Shown here: positions 24,780 through 33,277 of the stretch, piece after piece
Position numbering within the stretch: the stretch's first letter is position 1
How the letters are laid out: each line of letters begins with the position of its first letter
DNA from: JAGGAG01 sp031402225
GTDB lineage: Bacteria > Gemmatimonadota > Gemmatimonadetes > Gemmatimonadales > GWC2-71-9
NCBI GenBank assembly: GCA_031402225.1
Contig: JANNSD010000152.1
Coordinates: 18,203-82,202 of the forward strand
Direction of reading: 5' to 3'
DNA length: 64,000 bases
The notes under the pieces: model-generated
Seen by the model: only the letters and a program-made list of their open reading frames with translations
Database searches by the model: none
What the model was told of the DNA's origin: nothing
Position numbers and translations under genes: made by a program

Positions 24780-26672
24780 ATGAGTTCGGTCCGCTCGCTC
24801 CTTCGCTGTCTTGCGCCTGCCACCTCCATGATTGCCGTGATCCTCTCCGCGTGTGGGGGCGGCAGCGACGGCCCCGCGGCTCCCCAGGCGCCAATCGTCA
24901 CTGGCATGGTCATCGTCGCCGGAAACTTCCAGGTGGCGAGGTACGGCACACCGCTCGTCACCGCGCCAAGCGTGAAGCTGACCAACACCGCCGGACCGGT
25001 GCCGGGCGCGCAGGTGGTGTTCGCCCCGGCCACCGGTTCGGGCTCGGTCACCGGCGCAACCGTCACCACCGACGCGAACGGTGTCGCGACGGTCGGCAGC
25101 TGGACCCTCGGCGCTGCCCCGGGCATCAACACCCTCAAGGTCACCTCCGGCCCCATCACTGTGAGCATCTCCGCGACCGCAACGCCAGGTCCTGCCGCCG
25201 TGATCACGATGGCGCAGGGCAATGACCAGTCTGGCGTCGAGCGCTCGCGGGTGCAGACGCCGCCGCAGGTGCTGGTCACCGATGGTACGTACCCCATTCG
25301 CGGGGCACAGGTCGACTTCGCGGTGGCGTCGGGCGGCGGATCGCTTGACGTGCCGAACCAGACCACCAATTTCGACGGTATCGCCACACTCGGGGGATGG
25401 AGGCTCGGCACGGCGGGCGCAAACTCCGTCACCGCCACGGTGCGTGGCACGGCGTTGACCACCACGTTCAATGCGACGGCTGCCGCGCTCCAGGTCTCCA
25501 GCTTCACCAAGCTGGACGGCGACAACCAGACCGGGTTCTACGGCAACGTGGCTTCCCGTCGCGCCACCGTCGAGGTCCGGAACCAGTTCAATGACCCCGC
25601 CGAGGGCGTGGTGGTCACCTTCGCCGTGGCGTCGGGCGGCGGCACCATCGTGAAGGCCGTTGACACCACTGCCGCCAACGGGCGGGCCGAGATTGGCACT
25701 TGGCGCCTGGGCAACGGCAGCTCGCAGTCGGTCACGGCGTCGGCGGCCGTCGCCGCACCGCCGGCACCGGTCACCTTCGCGGCCACCGCCACCGCGGTGC
25801 CGGCGTCGGCATTCAAGGTCGATGTACGGTACCCCGATGGCGAACCGAGCGCGGCCGTGAAGGAGGCATTTGACTCAGCCGCCGCCAAGTGGGGCCGGGT
25901 CGTGGTCGGCGACCTCGAGGATATCGTGCTGGCGGGGACGGATACCATCGGCCCGGTGGTCCTCGACGGAATCCCCTGTATTCCGGTGGTGAAGAACCAG
26001 ACGCTCGATGACGTGGTCATCTTCGCGTACATCAGGCCGATCGACGGTGCGCGCAACATCCTTGGTTTCGCGACGCCGATCTATACCCGCGACAACGACA
26101 CCACGACCGTGTCGGGCTGCATGGTGTTCGACGAGGCCGACATGGCGGAACTCGCGACCGAGGGGCTGCTTGAGGCCACGATTACCCACGAGATGGGTCA
26201 CGTGCTGGGTATCGGAACGCTGTGGACGGAAAAGGGCAAGACGGTGGGTACCTGTGGCACCAGCAGCGCCTCCAACAAGCCCTACTTCACCGGTGGCTCC
26301 GCCCGGCAAGCATTTCGGGGCGCACTGGGTACCGGTGTGGCGTGGACTGACTCGATGGTGCCATTGGAGGGACAAGGGGCCTGCTTCAACGGAACGAGGG
26401 ATGGACATCCGAGCGAGGAGATATTCAAGAATGAGCTGATGACGGGCTTCATCGACCGTATTTCCAACCCGCTCAGTGCCGTCACGGCGGCGATGCTCCG
26501 TGACCTTGGGTTGACGGTCAATGACCTCGCGGCCGATGCCTACACGGTGCCCTTCGGCCTCCCCGCGCTGCGCACCGGTGCCGGCGGCCGAGCGCTCAAC
26601 GAAATGCAGGTCGATGAGCCGATCCGCGTGATCGACCGAAATGGCCGGACCAGAACCGTCATCGAGCGTTGA
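24780..26672 (+). CDS. Leishmanolysin-like (M8-type) metalloprotease lipoprotein with Ig-like repeats
   Basis: A 630-aa lipoprotein: lipobox VILSAC is followed by GGGSDG. Residues about 40-340 hold three Ig-like domains of bacterial Big-1 type, each with 'VxFAxASGGG' and 'TxxxGxAxxGxWxLG' patterns. The C-terminal part is a metzincin-like protease: HEMGHVLGIG (His470, Glu471, His474), a later His543 in 'RDGHPSEEI', and 'LSAVTAAMLRDLGLTVN' as the Met-turn-like region. This order matches bacterial leishmanolysin-family peptidases. It is probably on the outer membrane or secreted; substrate unknown. Its end overlaps the convergent phosphoesterase gene by 14 bp. Confidence 0.85.
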   Translation: MSSVRSLLRCLAPATSMIAVILSACGGGSDGPAAPQAPIVTGMVIVAGNFQVARYGTPLVTAPSVKLTNTAGPVPGAQVVFAPATGSGSVTGATVTTDANGVATVGSWTLGAAPGINTLKVTSGPITVSISATATPGPAAVITMAQGNDQSGVERSRVQTPPQVLVTDGTYPIRGAQVDFAVASGGGSLDVPNQTTNFDGIATLGGWRLGTAGANSVTATVRGTALTTTFNATAAALQVSSFTKLDGDNQTGFYGNVASRRATVEVRNQFNDPAEGVVVTFAVASGGGTIVKAVDTTAANGRAEIGTWRLGNGSSQSVTASAAVAAPPAPVTFAATATAVPASAFKVDVRYPDGEPSAAVKEAFDSAAAKWGRVVVGDLEDIVLAGTDTIGPVVLDGIPCIPVVKNQTLDDVVIFAYIRPIDGARNILGFATPIYTRDNDTTTVSGCMVFDEADMAELATEGLLEATITHEMGHVLGIGTLWTEKGKTVGTCGTSSASNKPYFTGGSARQAFRGALGTGVAWTDSMVPLEGQGACFNGTRDGHPSEEIFKNELMTGFIDRISNPLSAVTAAMLRDLGLTVNDLAADAYTVPFGLPALRTGAGGRALNEMQVDEPIRVIDRNGRTRTVIER

Positions 26673-27624
26673 TTCTGGGGTATTGCGGCGAGGCAATCGG
26701 GAGGCCCCGGTGCGTCAAGGTGAAGAGCGGGAGCTCGGCCGGGCAGCGGAATCGCGCGCGGATGTTGGTGGTACCGACGCCACGTGACACATAGAGCGGC
26801 GCGGCCGGTGTATCGTACCAGCCCTCCAGGAACCGGCCCGAACCGTATGGCCTGATCGCCGGGAGCAGCGGCAGCCTGATCTGCCCCCCATGGGTATGCC
26901 CACCGAGCACCAGCGCTGCGGGCGCGTCCGCAGGAATCAGGTCGGCGAAACCGGGGGCATGAAGCGCCCACACCATCGCGTCGGCACCATCCGCATGCTG
27001 GAGCGCCTTCACGACATCGGGCTGCCCTCCCAACCAGTCGTCGAGGCCCACGATGCCGAGCCGCCCGGAGCCGACCTTGAGTACTGCCGTCTCGTTGCAG
27101 AGGAACTGCACGCCCGCCGCTGCGTATGCGCGGCGGGCATCGCCCGGTTGGATACCGCCGGACCGTTCCCAGTTTCCCATGACGGCGTAGGTGCCCACCG
27201 TCCCGCGCGCGCGCCGCGCAAACTCGATGAGGACGTCCAGCGCCTGATACCGCTCGACAATGTCACCCGTCAGGATGACCACCTCGGGCCGCTCCGCCTC
27301 CAGCAGCGCCAAGGCGTGACGTACCGCCCCCTCGTTCGCCGGAAGGTGCACGTCGGACACATGCGCGATGCGCAGGCCCCGGAGCGCCGGTGCAAGACCG
27401 GGCACCTGCAGGTCGTGGCGCGTCAGTTCCACCGTGGTCGCCGCCGGCCCAAAGGCGTAGGCGGACAGGCCAAGGCCCACGGCACCGGCGCCCGCGGTCG
27501 CCGCGAGGAAGTGGCGTCGGGAGAGGAGCCCGTGACCGCCCGGCTCGTCAGTCAGTGCGTGCCCAGCGATTGGTCGATGAAGGGAGCGCGACGTTGGCTT
27601 CATGCTGGGCTGAATGATACGCAC
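26659..27624 (-). CDS. Tat-exported metallophosphoesterase
   Basis: A 321-aa calcineurin-like phosphoesterase. Metal motifs are VSDVHLP, TGDIVE, GNWE and GGHTHGGQ. The N-terminus has a twin-arginine signal (LSRRHFLAATAGAGAVGLG), so it is exported folded and may be membrane-tethered. YkuE/YpbG-like proteins of this group act on lipid-linked or nucleotide substrates; the target is unknown. GTG 27624 lies one base after the upstream stop; ATG 27603 is an alternative start. Confidence 0.88.
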   Translation of the reverse strand: MRIIQPSMKPTSRSLHRPIAGHALTDEPGGHGLLSRRHFLAATAGAGAVGLGLSAYAFGPAATTVELTRHDLQVPGLAPALRGLRIAHVSDVHLPANEGAVRHALALLEAERPEVVILTGDIVERYQALDVLIEFARRARGTVGTYAVMGNWERSGGIQPGDARRAYAAAGVQFLCNETAVLKVGSGRLGIVGLDDWLGGQPDVVKALQHADGADAMVWALHAPGFADLIPADAPAALVLGGHTHGGQIRLPLLPAIRPYGSGRFLEGWYDTPAAPLYVSRGVGTTNIRARFRCPAELPLFTLTHRGLPIASPQYPRINAR

Positions 27625-27625
27625 G

Positions 27626-29101
27626 TCAGGTATGACCCTTCAGCTGGCAGGCCGTATCGACTCCCCGTCGCAGTTGCTCGAGCAGCGGGCCGGTTGCTCG
27701 CCAGCGCTCGATGGTCCAGGTTCGCTGTGGCCCGGTTGCCACCGCACTCCATCGCTCGTCGAGCCGTCTCGCCGCGTCGCACCGGGTGCTGGTCGGAAGG
27801 CCCTCGAGCACGCCCAGCGCCGCTGGTACGGCGCCGGCGCCAAGACTCGCGAGATACGGCGCGTCGAATGGCCGGCCCCGCTCGGCACGCCACGCATTGA
27901 CCCGCACGATCACCTGTTCCGGCCCCGCCACGTTCAGCAGCAGCAGCGTCGCGAGCGCTGCGCCAAGCGCGCCCGCGGAGAAACGGTCCCGGCGCGACCG
28001 CAGTACGCTCGCCGCGAACCATGCGAAGACGAACGCCAGCCACGCCATGAATACCGTGGTGAACAGCCGCTGCTCGGTGAGGCCGTACTCGCTGGTATAG
28101 ATCGCCATCCGGAGCAGTGCCGATCCCAGAAGCCCTGTCAGGAGCATGAGCAGGCTGCGCGCCAGGAAGCGGAACCTTCGCCGGTCCCGCTCCGCCTGCT
28201 GGTCGGCAGCCCAGTCCGCCACGAGCAGCACCGGCAGCATGGCCGCCGACACCGTCACCAGCTCGAAGAAGCCGCGACGCGCATACTCCGAGAAGCTGAG
28301 GTCTGCCGTGCCGAGCACCACCGCGCGGCCGCCGAAGAGGTAGCGCGATTGGACCATGAGGAAGGCAAGAAAGAGGAGGGCGATAGGCGCCAGCGCCCCG
28401 ACGATGAATGGCGAACTGGTCCGCCCGCCGGCAGGTGCCACCTCGGTGGGCGATGGCGCGCGCGTCAGGGCCCAGAGCAGGCCCGCACCGAACCAGGAGA
28501 AGAGCAGGACTGGCAGGACATGCTGAACGACCAGCTCAGGATTGAAGAGACGCCCGAGGAGTTGCTCGAACACCGGGTCGGCGCTGCCAAGCAGAAGGCT
28601 GAACAAGAGCAACACCGGTGAGATGGCCACGATGCCGAATCCGGCGGCCCACGTCGATCTCGGCGAACGAGTCGGCGCAGGTCCGCGAACAGCGCCGAGG
28701 AGCGGCCATGCACCAAGGAGCGTTCCGCGCCCGGCGTGCAGCAGGCGGCGGACGAGATCACCGGTGTCACTGTCCAGAACGCGCGCCAGCAGGCCAACGC
28801 GAACGGGGCGGGCAAAGCCGACGAGACCGGCGAGCGCCAGCAGGTTGACGGCAAACAGCGCCTCCGAATCCCGCCAGATCAGCGCGATCATCAGCAGGAT
28901 GGCGGGGACGCCCAGCAGGACCCGGTCGGATTCGGGAACATGCAGGAGACCGCGGCGGCTCACGACCGCCAGCACGATGAATAGCAGCCCGAATCCGAGC
29001 GCCACGTCCAGGCGCCCCGGCACCGACTGCTGCAACATCCGCCAGCCGACGCCCAGCACGATGCCGCCTCCCAGGAGGAACGGCGCGACCCGGCCGCGCA
29101 T
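27626..29101 (-). CDS. DUF4173 polytopic membrane protein
   Basis: A 491-aa integral membrane protein with roughly a dozen hydrophobic segments. 'LLFSLLLGSADPVFEQLLGRLF' is the DUF4173 hallmark, and the C-terminal soluble part includes 'DAPYLASLGAGAVPALL'-like sequence (here AGAVPAALGVLEGLP). Function of the family is unknown. ATG at 29101 overlaps the stop of the upstream gene (TGATG). It lies in an operon with a membrane protein, a winged-helix regulator and a further membrane protein. Confidence 0.85.
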   Translation of the reverse strand: MRGRVAPFLLGGGIVLGVGWRMLQQSVPGRLDVALGFGLLFIVLAVVSRRGLLHVPESDRVLLGVPAILLMIALIWRDSEALFAVNLLALAGLVGFARPVRVGLLARVLDSDTGDLVRRLLHAGRGTLLGAWPLLGAVRGPAPTRSPRSTWAAGFGIVAISPVLLLFSLLLGSADPVFEQLLGRLFNPELVVQHVLPVLLFSWFGAGLLWALTRAPSPTEVAPAGGRTSSPFIVGALAPIALLFLAFLMVQSRYLFGGRAVVLGTADLSFSEYARRGFFELVTVSAAMLPVLLVADWAADQQAERDRRRFRFLARSLLMLLTGLLGSALLRMAIYTSEYGLTEQRLFTTVFMAWLAFVFAWFAASVLRSRRDRFSAGALGAALATLLLLNVAGPEQVIVRVNAWRAERGRPFDAPYLASLGAGAVPAALGVLEGLPTSTRCDAARRLDERWSAVATGPQRTWTIERWRATGPLLEQLRRGVDTACQLKGHT

Positions 29102-29724
29102 CAGCTCGACACCGAGTCGGACGTCAGGGCAATACCACTGCGCCGCTGGACGAAAATGTTGTCGGGCCCGGGGATGGCATACGCCGGCCATCCCTGCCAG
29201 GTACCGACGAGGCGCAGCCCGGTGGCGGATGCCGGCACGGCGAAGTGGAGCGTGCGCTCGTAGGAGTCGCCCGGACCGAGCGGTGTATTGAGCGTCATCG
29301 AATCGGCGGGATATCGCGTGCCGTTCGCGTCGACCACCGACAGCGTCACGTAGCGCGGATCCTCCAGCGCCTCGCGCGCATCGCTGCGCGCACGCATGGT
29401 CACGTCGACCCCACCATTGCGGGCCACGTGCGTGGCCGTGAGGTGGAGGTGGCAGTCGAAGCCACAGAAGGCGAGCTCCTGTCCCGGCGTGAGGGCGCGC
29501 CGGCCGAGCAGCGGCGGACCGGCGAGGAGCAGTGCTCCGTAGACGCCCAGCAGCGCCAGTCCGATCATCCCCGATCGACGGGCCAACTCGGCATTGCCCC
29601 GCACGAGGCCGAAGGCCGCGACCAGCAGCGCGCCGGTGATGGAGGCAGCGAGCGTAAGGAATGCCGCGAGGCCCCCGAGTCGCAACAGCAGTCCCAGCGT
29701 GGTATCCGGATCGATTCGCAGCAT
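29101..29724 (-). CDS. Membrane-anchored hypothetical protein
   Basis: A 207-aa protein with two N-terminal membrane segments (around residues 10-42 and 50-72) and a C-terminal extracytoplasmic domain rich in beta-strand patterns and containing 'FCGFDCHLHLTATHVA'. I do not recognise the family. GAGGAGG precedes the ATG. The overlap with the DUF4173 gene suggests that the two proteins act together. Upstream lies an octamer array that separates it from the regulator gene. Confidence 0.75.
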   Translation of the reverse strand: MLRIDPDTTLGLLLRLGGLAAFLTLAASITGALLVAAFGLVRGNAELARRSGMIGLALLGVYGALLLAGPPLLGRRALTPGQELAFCGFDCHLHLTATHVARNGGVDVTMRARSDAREALEDPRYVTLSVVDANGTRYPADSMTLNTPLGPGDSYERTLHFAVPASATGLRLVGTWQGWPAYAIPGPDNIFVQRRSGIALTSDSVSS

Positions 29725-29744
29725 GACGACCTCCTCAGCAAGTA

Positions 29745-29792
29745 CTTCACGTCCTCACGTCCTCACGTCCTCACGTCCTCACGTCTTCACGT
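29745..29792 (-). repeat. Octamer array, single orientation, after the winged-helix regulator gene
   Basis: Six units of period 8 (CTTCACGT, four CCTCACGT, CTTCACGT), i.e. GGACGTGA and AGACGTGA on the minus strand. The TGA stop of the regulator (29787-29789) is inside the first unit on the coding strand. No inverted arm is present here, unlike the other loci. Confidence 0.9.
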
Positions 29793-30173
29793 CTTCCTCG
29801 TCGCCCGGATCAGCGCCTCCATGTGGGAGAGATACCGCTCCAGCGCCTGGCGACCGCTGCCAGTGAGTTCGTAGTCCGTCCGCGGTGTGCGCCCCTCGAA
29901 GCGCTTGGTACAGCGCACATAACCCGCATCCTCGAGCTTTCGGGCATGCACGCTCAGGTTACCGTCGGTCGTCTCGAGCAGCTGCTTCAGTTCGTTGAAG
30001 CTCAGTGCCGGGTTCACCGCGAGCGCGCTCACGATGGCGAGACGCATGCGCTCATGAATGACGCGATCGAGGTCGAGCGCCTCGCTGGCGGCGCCTGGCA
30101 CCGTTCCGAGCGATGCGGGGCGCGCGGCGGGAACGGCGTGGTCGATGCGGCGCGCGTGGGAATGCCTAGCCAC
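29787..30173 (-). CDS. Winged-helix transcriptional regulator (HTH_34-like)
   Basis: A 128-aa DNA-binding protein. 'LDRVIHERMRLAIVSALAVNPALSFNELKQLLETTDGNLSVHARKLEDAGYV' is a winged-helix domain of the ArsR/MarR-related HTH_34 group, followed by the wing 'RTPRTDYELTGSGRQALERYL'. No metal-binding cysteines are evident. GTG 30173 overlaps the upstream gene by 8 bp. The last residues and stop come from the octamer array. It probably represses its own operon at the CAAAGTACTTTG palindrome found ahead of the first gene. Confidence 0.87.
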   Translation of the reverse strand: MARHSHARRIDHAVPAARPASLGTVPGAASEALDLDRVIHERMRLAIVSALAVNPALSFNELKQLLETTDGNLSVHARKLEDAGYVRCTKRFEGRTPRTDYELTGSGRQALERYLSHMEALIRATRKT

Positions 30174-30717
30174 CGTACCTCCGCGCGATCAGGAAACCGA
30201 ATATCAGGTGCAGCCCGCCGAATCCGAGACCCATCCACAGGCTCCCCAGTGAAGGCGAGGTGAACAGCGCCACCGCACCCAGCGCCATGAAACAGGCGCC
30301 CATGATGGGAACGACCCGGATCGAGAAGACCCCGCCGGTCACCAGGCCGGTGCCGTACAGCAGGAGCCAGGTGCCGGCGAGCGCCCCGTAGACCTCGTGC
30401 CGCACGAGCACCAGGGTGAGCAGCATGCCGACACCGATCGGCGGCAGGTAGCCCAGGAAGAACCGCCGTGCCTTGCTGCTGAGCACGTCTCCTTCCTCCC
30501 GGCGGGCCTTCAGCACCATGGTCACGGCGCCGATGGCGCTCGCGATCGCGGCCACACCGAGCCAGGTCATCGTCCATGCGCGCGGTGTGGTGGCGCGCGC
30601 CGATGCCAGGCTGCCGGCCACGGCGGTGACACCCATCGCCATGCCCCCCCACCCCGGCACGGCGGTGAACGCCGACGCCCGCTCCATCGCACGGCGGATG
30701 AAGCTGAGGTTGTCCAT
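30166..30717 (-). CDS. Membrane protein, first gene of the regulator operon
   Basis: A 183-aa protein with about five membrane segments and no recognised domain. It begins MDNLSFIRRAMERASAFTAV; proteins starting this way occur upstream of small winged-helix regulators in several phyla, as far as I know without assigned function. ATG at 30717 is the only start that gives this conserved N-terminus. A palindromic AT-rich site lies 43 bp upstream. Confidence 0.78.
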   Translation of the reverse strand: MDNLSFIRRAMERASAFTAVPGWGGMAMGVTAVAGSLASARATTPRAWTMTWLGVAAIASAIGAVTMVLKARREEGDVLSSKARRFFLGYLPPIGVGMLLTLVLVRHEVYGALAGTWLLLYGTGLVTGGVFSIRVVPIMGACFMALGAVALFTSPSLGSLWMGLGFGGLHLIFGFLIARRYGG

Positions 30718-30759
30718 GGCCCGGGAATGCAGGGCGGGCGGGTCCGAGCCGGGTTCTGT

Positions 30760-30771
30760 CAAAGTACTTTG
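30760..30771. promoter_or_regulatory. Palindromic operator candidate CAAAGTACTTTG
   Basis: A perfect 12-bp palindrome, overlapping a second dyad AGTACTTTGTACT, in an AT-rich patch of an otherwise GC-rich region, between the divergent regulator operon and mscL. Its place just upstream of the operon containing the winged-helix regulator makes it the likely site of autoregulation. Confidence 0.5.
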
Positions 30772-30958
30772 TACTGTAAAGCTCCACTCGATCCGGCGCA
30801 AGTGCTGCAACCCCAACCGGAGAACCCACCGTGAGAAAGGTGGTCCTGGTCGACAAGTTCGCCGCCGTACGTGCATCCCTAGGAGAAGGCCACCTGGCAC
30901 AACATCTTTCGGGCGCGGCAGCCTGCCTCGCCACTTTTCTCAGCCAGGAGCAACACCC

Positions 30959-31381
30959 ATGGGCATGGTTCAGGAATTCAAGGAGTTCGCCCTCAAGGGC
31001 AGCGTGATGGACCTTGCCGTTGGCGTCATCATCGGCGGCGCGTTCGGCAAGATCGTCGATTCCGCGGTGAACGACCTGATCATGCCGCTGGTCGGCCGCC
31101 TGACCGGCGGGCTCGATTTCTCCAGCCTGTTCATTCCGCTTGCCGCGGTTCCACCTGACCTGCCCCACACGCTCGACGCAGTGCGGAAGGCTGGCGTCCC
31201 GGTGTTCGCCTACGGGAACTTCATCACGGTGGCCATCAATTTCGCCATCCTCGCGTTCATCATCTTCCAGATGGTCACGGCGATGAACCGGCTCAAGAAG
31301 TCGGCACCGCCCGCCCCCCCGGCGCCAGCCGAAGACGTGATCCTGCTTCGGGAAATCCGCGACGCGCTGAAGGTCAGGTAA
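30959..31381 (+). CDS. mscL: Large-conductance mechanosensitive channel
   Basis: A 140-aa MscL that opens under membrane tension to release solutes on hypo-osmotic shock. 'EFKEFALKGSVMDLAVGVIIGGAFGKIVDSAVND' is the N-terminal amphipathic helix and first membrane segment; the second is 'VAINFAILAFIIFQMVTAMNRL', followed by a charged C-terminal helix. AGGAG lies 8 nt before the ATG. The next gene starts 4 bp after its stop. Confidence 0.96.
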   Translation: MGMVQEFKEFALKGSVMDLAVGVIIGGAFGKIVDSAVNDLIMPLVGRLTGGLDFSSLFIPLAAVPPDLPHTLDAVRKAGVPVFAYGNFITVAINFAILAFIIFQMVTAMNRLKKSAPPAPPAPAEDVILLREIRDALKVR

Positions 31382-31385
31382 GTCG

Positions 31386-31742
31386 ATGACGCTCATCCTC
31401 ATCGCGATCGGCCTGGCGGCAGGAGTGCTGGCCGGCCTCTTTGGCATCGGTGGCGGCATCCTCATCGTTCCGGCACTGGCACAGTTTGCGAAGATGCCCT
31501 TCAAGCAGGCCGTCGGCACCTCGCTCGGCGCACTACTGCTGCCGGTGGGACTGCTCGGCGCGATTACCTACTATCGCAGCGGCAACCTCGACCCTCGCGC
31601 CTCCCTGCTGGTGGCGCTCGGGATCGTATTCGGTGCCTTGGGGGGTGCCAGGCTGGCGGCACTCATTTCCTCCTCCACGCTTCAGCGGGCATTCGCCGTA
31701 TTTCTCGTCCTGGTTGCGGTGAAGCTCTGGTTCAAGTCCTAG
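31386..31742 (+). CDS. Short TauE/SafE-like membrane protein
   Basis: A 118-aa protein with the TauE/SafE half-repeat: 'GLAAGVLAGLFGIGGGILIVPAL' and 'KQAVGTSLGALLLPVGLLGAI'. The usual family has two such repeats in about 250 aa, so this is a single-repeat form that may dimerise. No frameshift is needed: the stop is followed by a hairpin. It probably forms one transcript with mscL. Substrate unknown (sulfite or other organic anions in the family). Confidence 0.82.
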   Translation: MTLILIAIGLAAGVLAGLFGIGGGILIVPALAQFAKMPFKQAVGTSLGALLLPVGLLGAITYYRSGNLDPRASLLVALGIVFGALGGARLAALISSSTLQRAFAVFLVLVAVKLWFKS

Positions 31743-31785
31743 TACGGTGGTGCGGTACCGGCGCACGTGCGGCGCCTCAACGACA

Positions 31786-31815
31786 GGGGAGTTGACGCGT
31801 CAGCTCCCCCCCCCC
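31786..31815 (+). terminator. Hairpin plus poly-C tract after the TauE-like gene
   Basis: GGGGAGTTGACG (31786-31797) pairs with CGTCAGCTCCCC (31798-31809) with one G-U pair and no loop, and runs into ten consecutive C residues (31806-31815). Likely a transcription end or stall site; the lack of a T-tract lowers confidence. Confidence 0.4.
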
Positions 31816-31904
31816 GGCCTCTCGCCGCTGCCGGTCACAAAGCGTTCCTGACCATCGCGTTAGCACGCTGCGGCAGGGCGCCGGCTGTCGAAGACCTTGG
31901 CGCT

Positions 31905-31919
31905 GTCGCGAATCGCGAC
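31905..31919. promoter_or_regulatory. Dyad GTCGCGAATCGCGAC upstream of the PEP-CTERM gene
   Basis: A perfect 7-bp inverted repeat with a single central base, about 90 bp before the PEP-CTERM protein start. It may bind a dimeric regulator. The rest of 31743-32008 has no convincing gene. Confidence 0.35.
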
Positions 31920-32008
31920 GCGACGGCATGGGCCCTGCTTCTGAAGGGCGTGCGCGGACCGGACTGCAGAGGTCTGCGCTTCCATTCCTCTGAAGCTGGA
32001 GAATGCCT

Positions 32009-32725
32009 GTGCGTACGCTTCGCCTTGCCCTGATCGCTGTCGCCCTCGCGAGCTGTGTCGGTACCGCGTGGGCCGATGATCCGGAGACCACAAGCCTCCG
32101 AATGACCGGTGTCAACGGCCGCGCCTCCGGCGGCGTCTATGTCGGTCCCTATCAAGCGGTGCTTGGCAGCGTGCCCGGCGCACCGGCCATCGACATCTTC
32201 TGTGTCGACTACCTGAATCACTCATACATCGGCCAGACGGCGACGGTCGCGATGACGAGCCTCGTCGACGGTGCAGACCTGAGCCATACGCGCATCGGCG
32301 GTAGTGGCTCACTCACGCTCCGTGGCACCGACTACTCGGCGCTCGACCGGTATCGCATGGCGGCGCTCCTCACCGACCAGTTCGCCCTCACCGCCGCGAC
32401 CACGCCGCCCAACATGGTTTCCCAGGAGTGGGGCAACATTCACCGCGCCATCTGGAACATCACGGCCGGCCCGGGCAGCGGCGTGCCGGCAGCCGGTGCC
32501 GATGCCTGGCTCACGTGGGTGACCGACTGGTACAACAACAACGGGGCGACCCATGACTGGAACGGCTACATCGTGCTGTCCGACGTCACGATGCAGCCAG
32601 GGGGCCCCATGGTCGGCGGCATGCAGGAGTTCATTACCACGACCCCGGAACCCGCCGCCATGATGCTCATGGGCACCGGACTCCTGGTCCTGTTAGCTTT
32701 CGTGCGAACCCGAGGCAACGCATAA
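32009..32725 (+). CDS. PEP-CTERM sorting domain protein
   Basis: A 238-aa exported protein. An N-terminal signal peptide (MRTLRLALIAVALASCVGTAWA) and a C-terminal sorting tag 'TPEPAAMMLMGTGLLVLLAF' followed by VRTRGNA identify a PEP-CTERM substrate of the exosortase system, usually linked to exopolysaccharide. The central part includes 'IDIFCVDYLNH' and 'WGNIHRAIWNIT' and has no enzymatic motif I know. GTG 32009 has GGAG at a 7-nt spacing; the ATG at 32003 is only 1 nt from it and is less likely. The exosortase gene is not in this window. Confidence 0.88.
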   Translation: MRTLRLALIAVALASCVGTAWADDPETTSLRMTGVNGRASGGVYVGPYQAVLGSVPGAPAIDIFCVDYLNHSYIGQTATVAMTSLVDGADLSHTRIGGSGSLTLRGTDYSALDRYRMAALLTDQFALTAATTPPNMVSQEWGNIHRAIWNITAGPGSGVPAAGADAWLTWVTDWYNNNGATHDWNGYIVLSDVTMQPGGPMVGGMQEFITTTPEPAAMMLMGTGLLVLLAFVRTRGNA

Positions 32726-32738
32726 CGAGGAGCGCCCT

Positions 32739-33260
32739 TTGACGTCCGCCCTGGGGCCCTACGGGGCCCCATTTCGCAAGATCAGTGGCGCGCTGTATCT
32801 CATCAGCGCGCTTCTCATTCTGCTCCCATTGATCGATTTCCTGACCAGTGTCGTGCCGTACCTGCCGTCGTCGACCAAGTGGCGTTTCGCGTCGAGCTCC
32901 CTCTTCGCCGGTTTCCTGCTGACGCCGCTCCTGGGCATTGCGCTTGCCATGGTGGTGGCGGGCCTGATGAACCACCGGTTCGTGCTGCGCTGGATCGGGA
33001 TCCTGAGCCTCATTGCGGCGCTGGCGCTTCTCGCCGCCAGCGCGTTGCTCGCCCTCGACATCATCGAGCTGCGCGCGACCGCCGATGCCGAGGTGCAGAT
33101 GGCCATCGTGCTCTCGGGCGCCCGCGCGGTGTTCAAGAACCTGGTCATAGCGGGTTCACTGGTGTACATCGGGCTGGCTTGCCGCGCCGCCACCGGCGGC
33201 ATGGAGCCGCCTCGGAGTGCGGAGCCGATGGCGCCGATCGTGGGTTCCCCCCGGCGATAG
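32739..33260 (+). CDS. Integral membrane hypothetical protein
   Basis: A 173-aa protein with four hydrophobic segments (about residues 17-40, 53-77, 82-108, 125-147) and short polar ends. TTG at 32739 is supported by GAGGAG 6-7 nt upstream and by its position 14 bp after the PEP-CTERM stop. I do not recognise the family. It may be co-transcribed with both neighbours. Confidence 0.72.
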   Translation: MTSALGPYGAPFRKISGALYLISALLILLPLIDFLTSVVPYLPSSTKWRFASSSLFAGFLLTPLLGIALAMVVAGLMNHRFVLRWIGILSLIAALALLAASALLALDIIELRATADAEVQMAIVLSGARAVFKNLVIAGSLVYIGLACRAATGGMEPPRSAEPMAPIVGSPRR

Positions 33261-33277
33261 GCGGAGCTCCCCTGGGT

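Noticed and set aside
31905..31919. Rho-independent terminator
   Set aside because: Single-base loop and no T-tract; treated as a possible operator instead.
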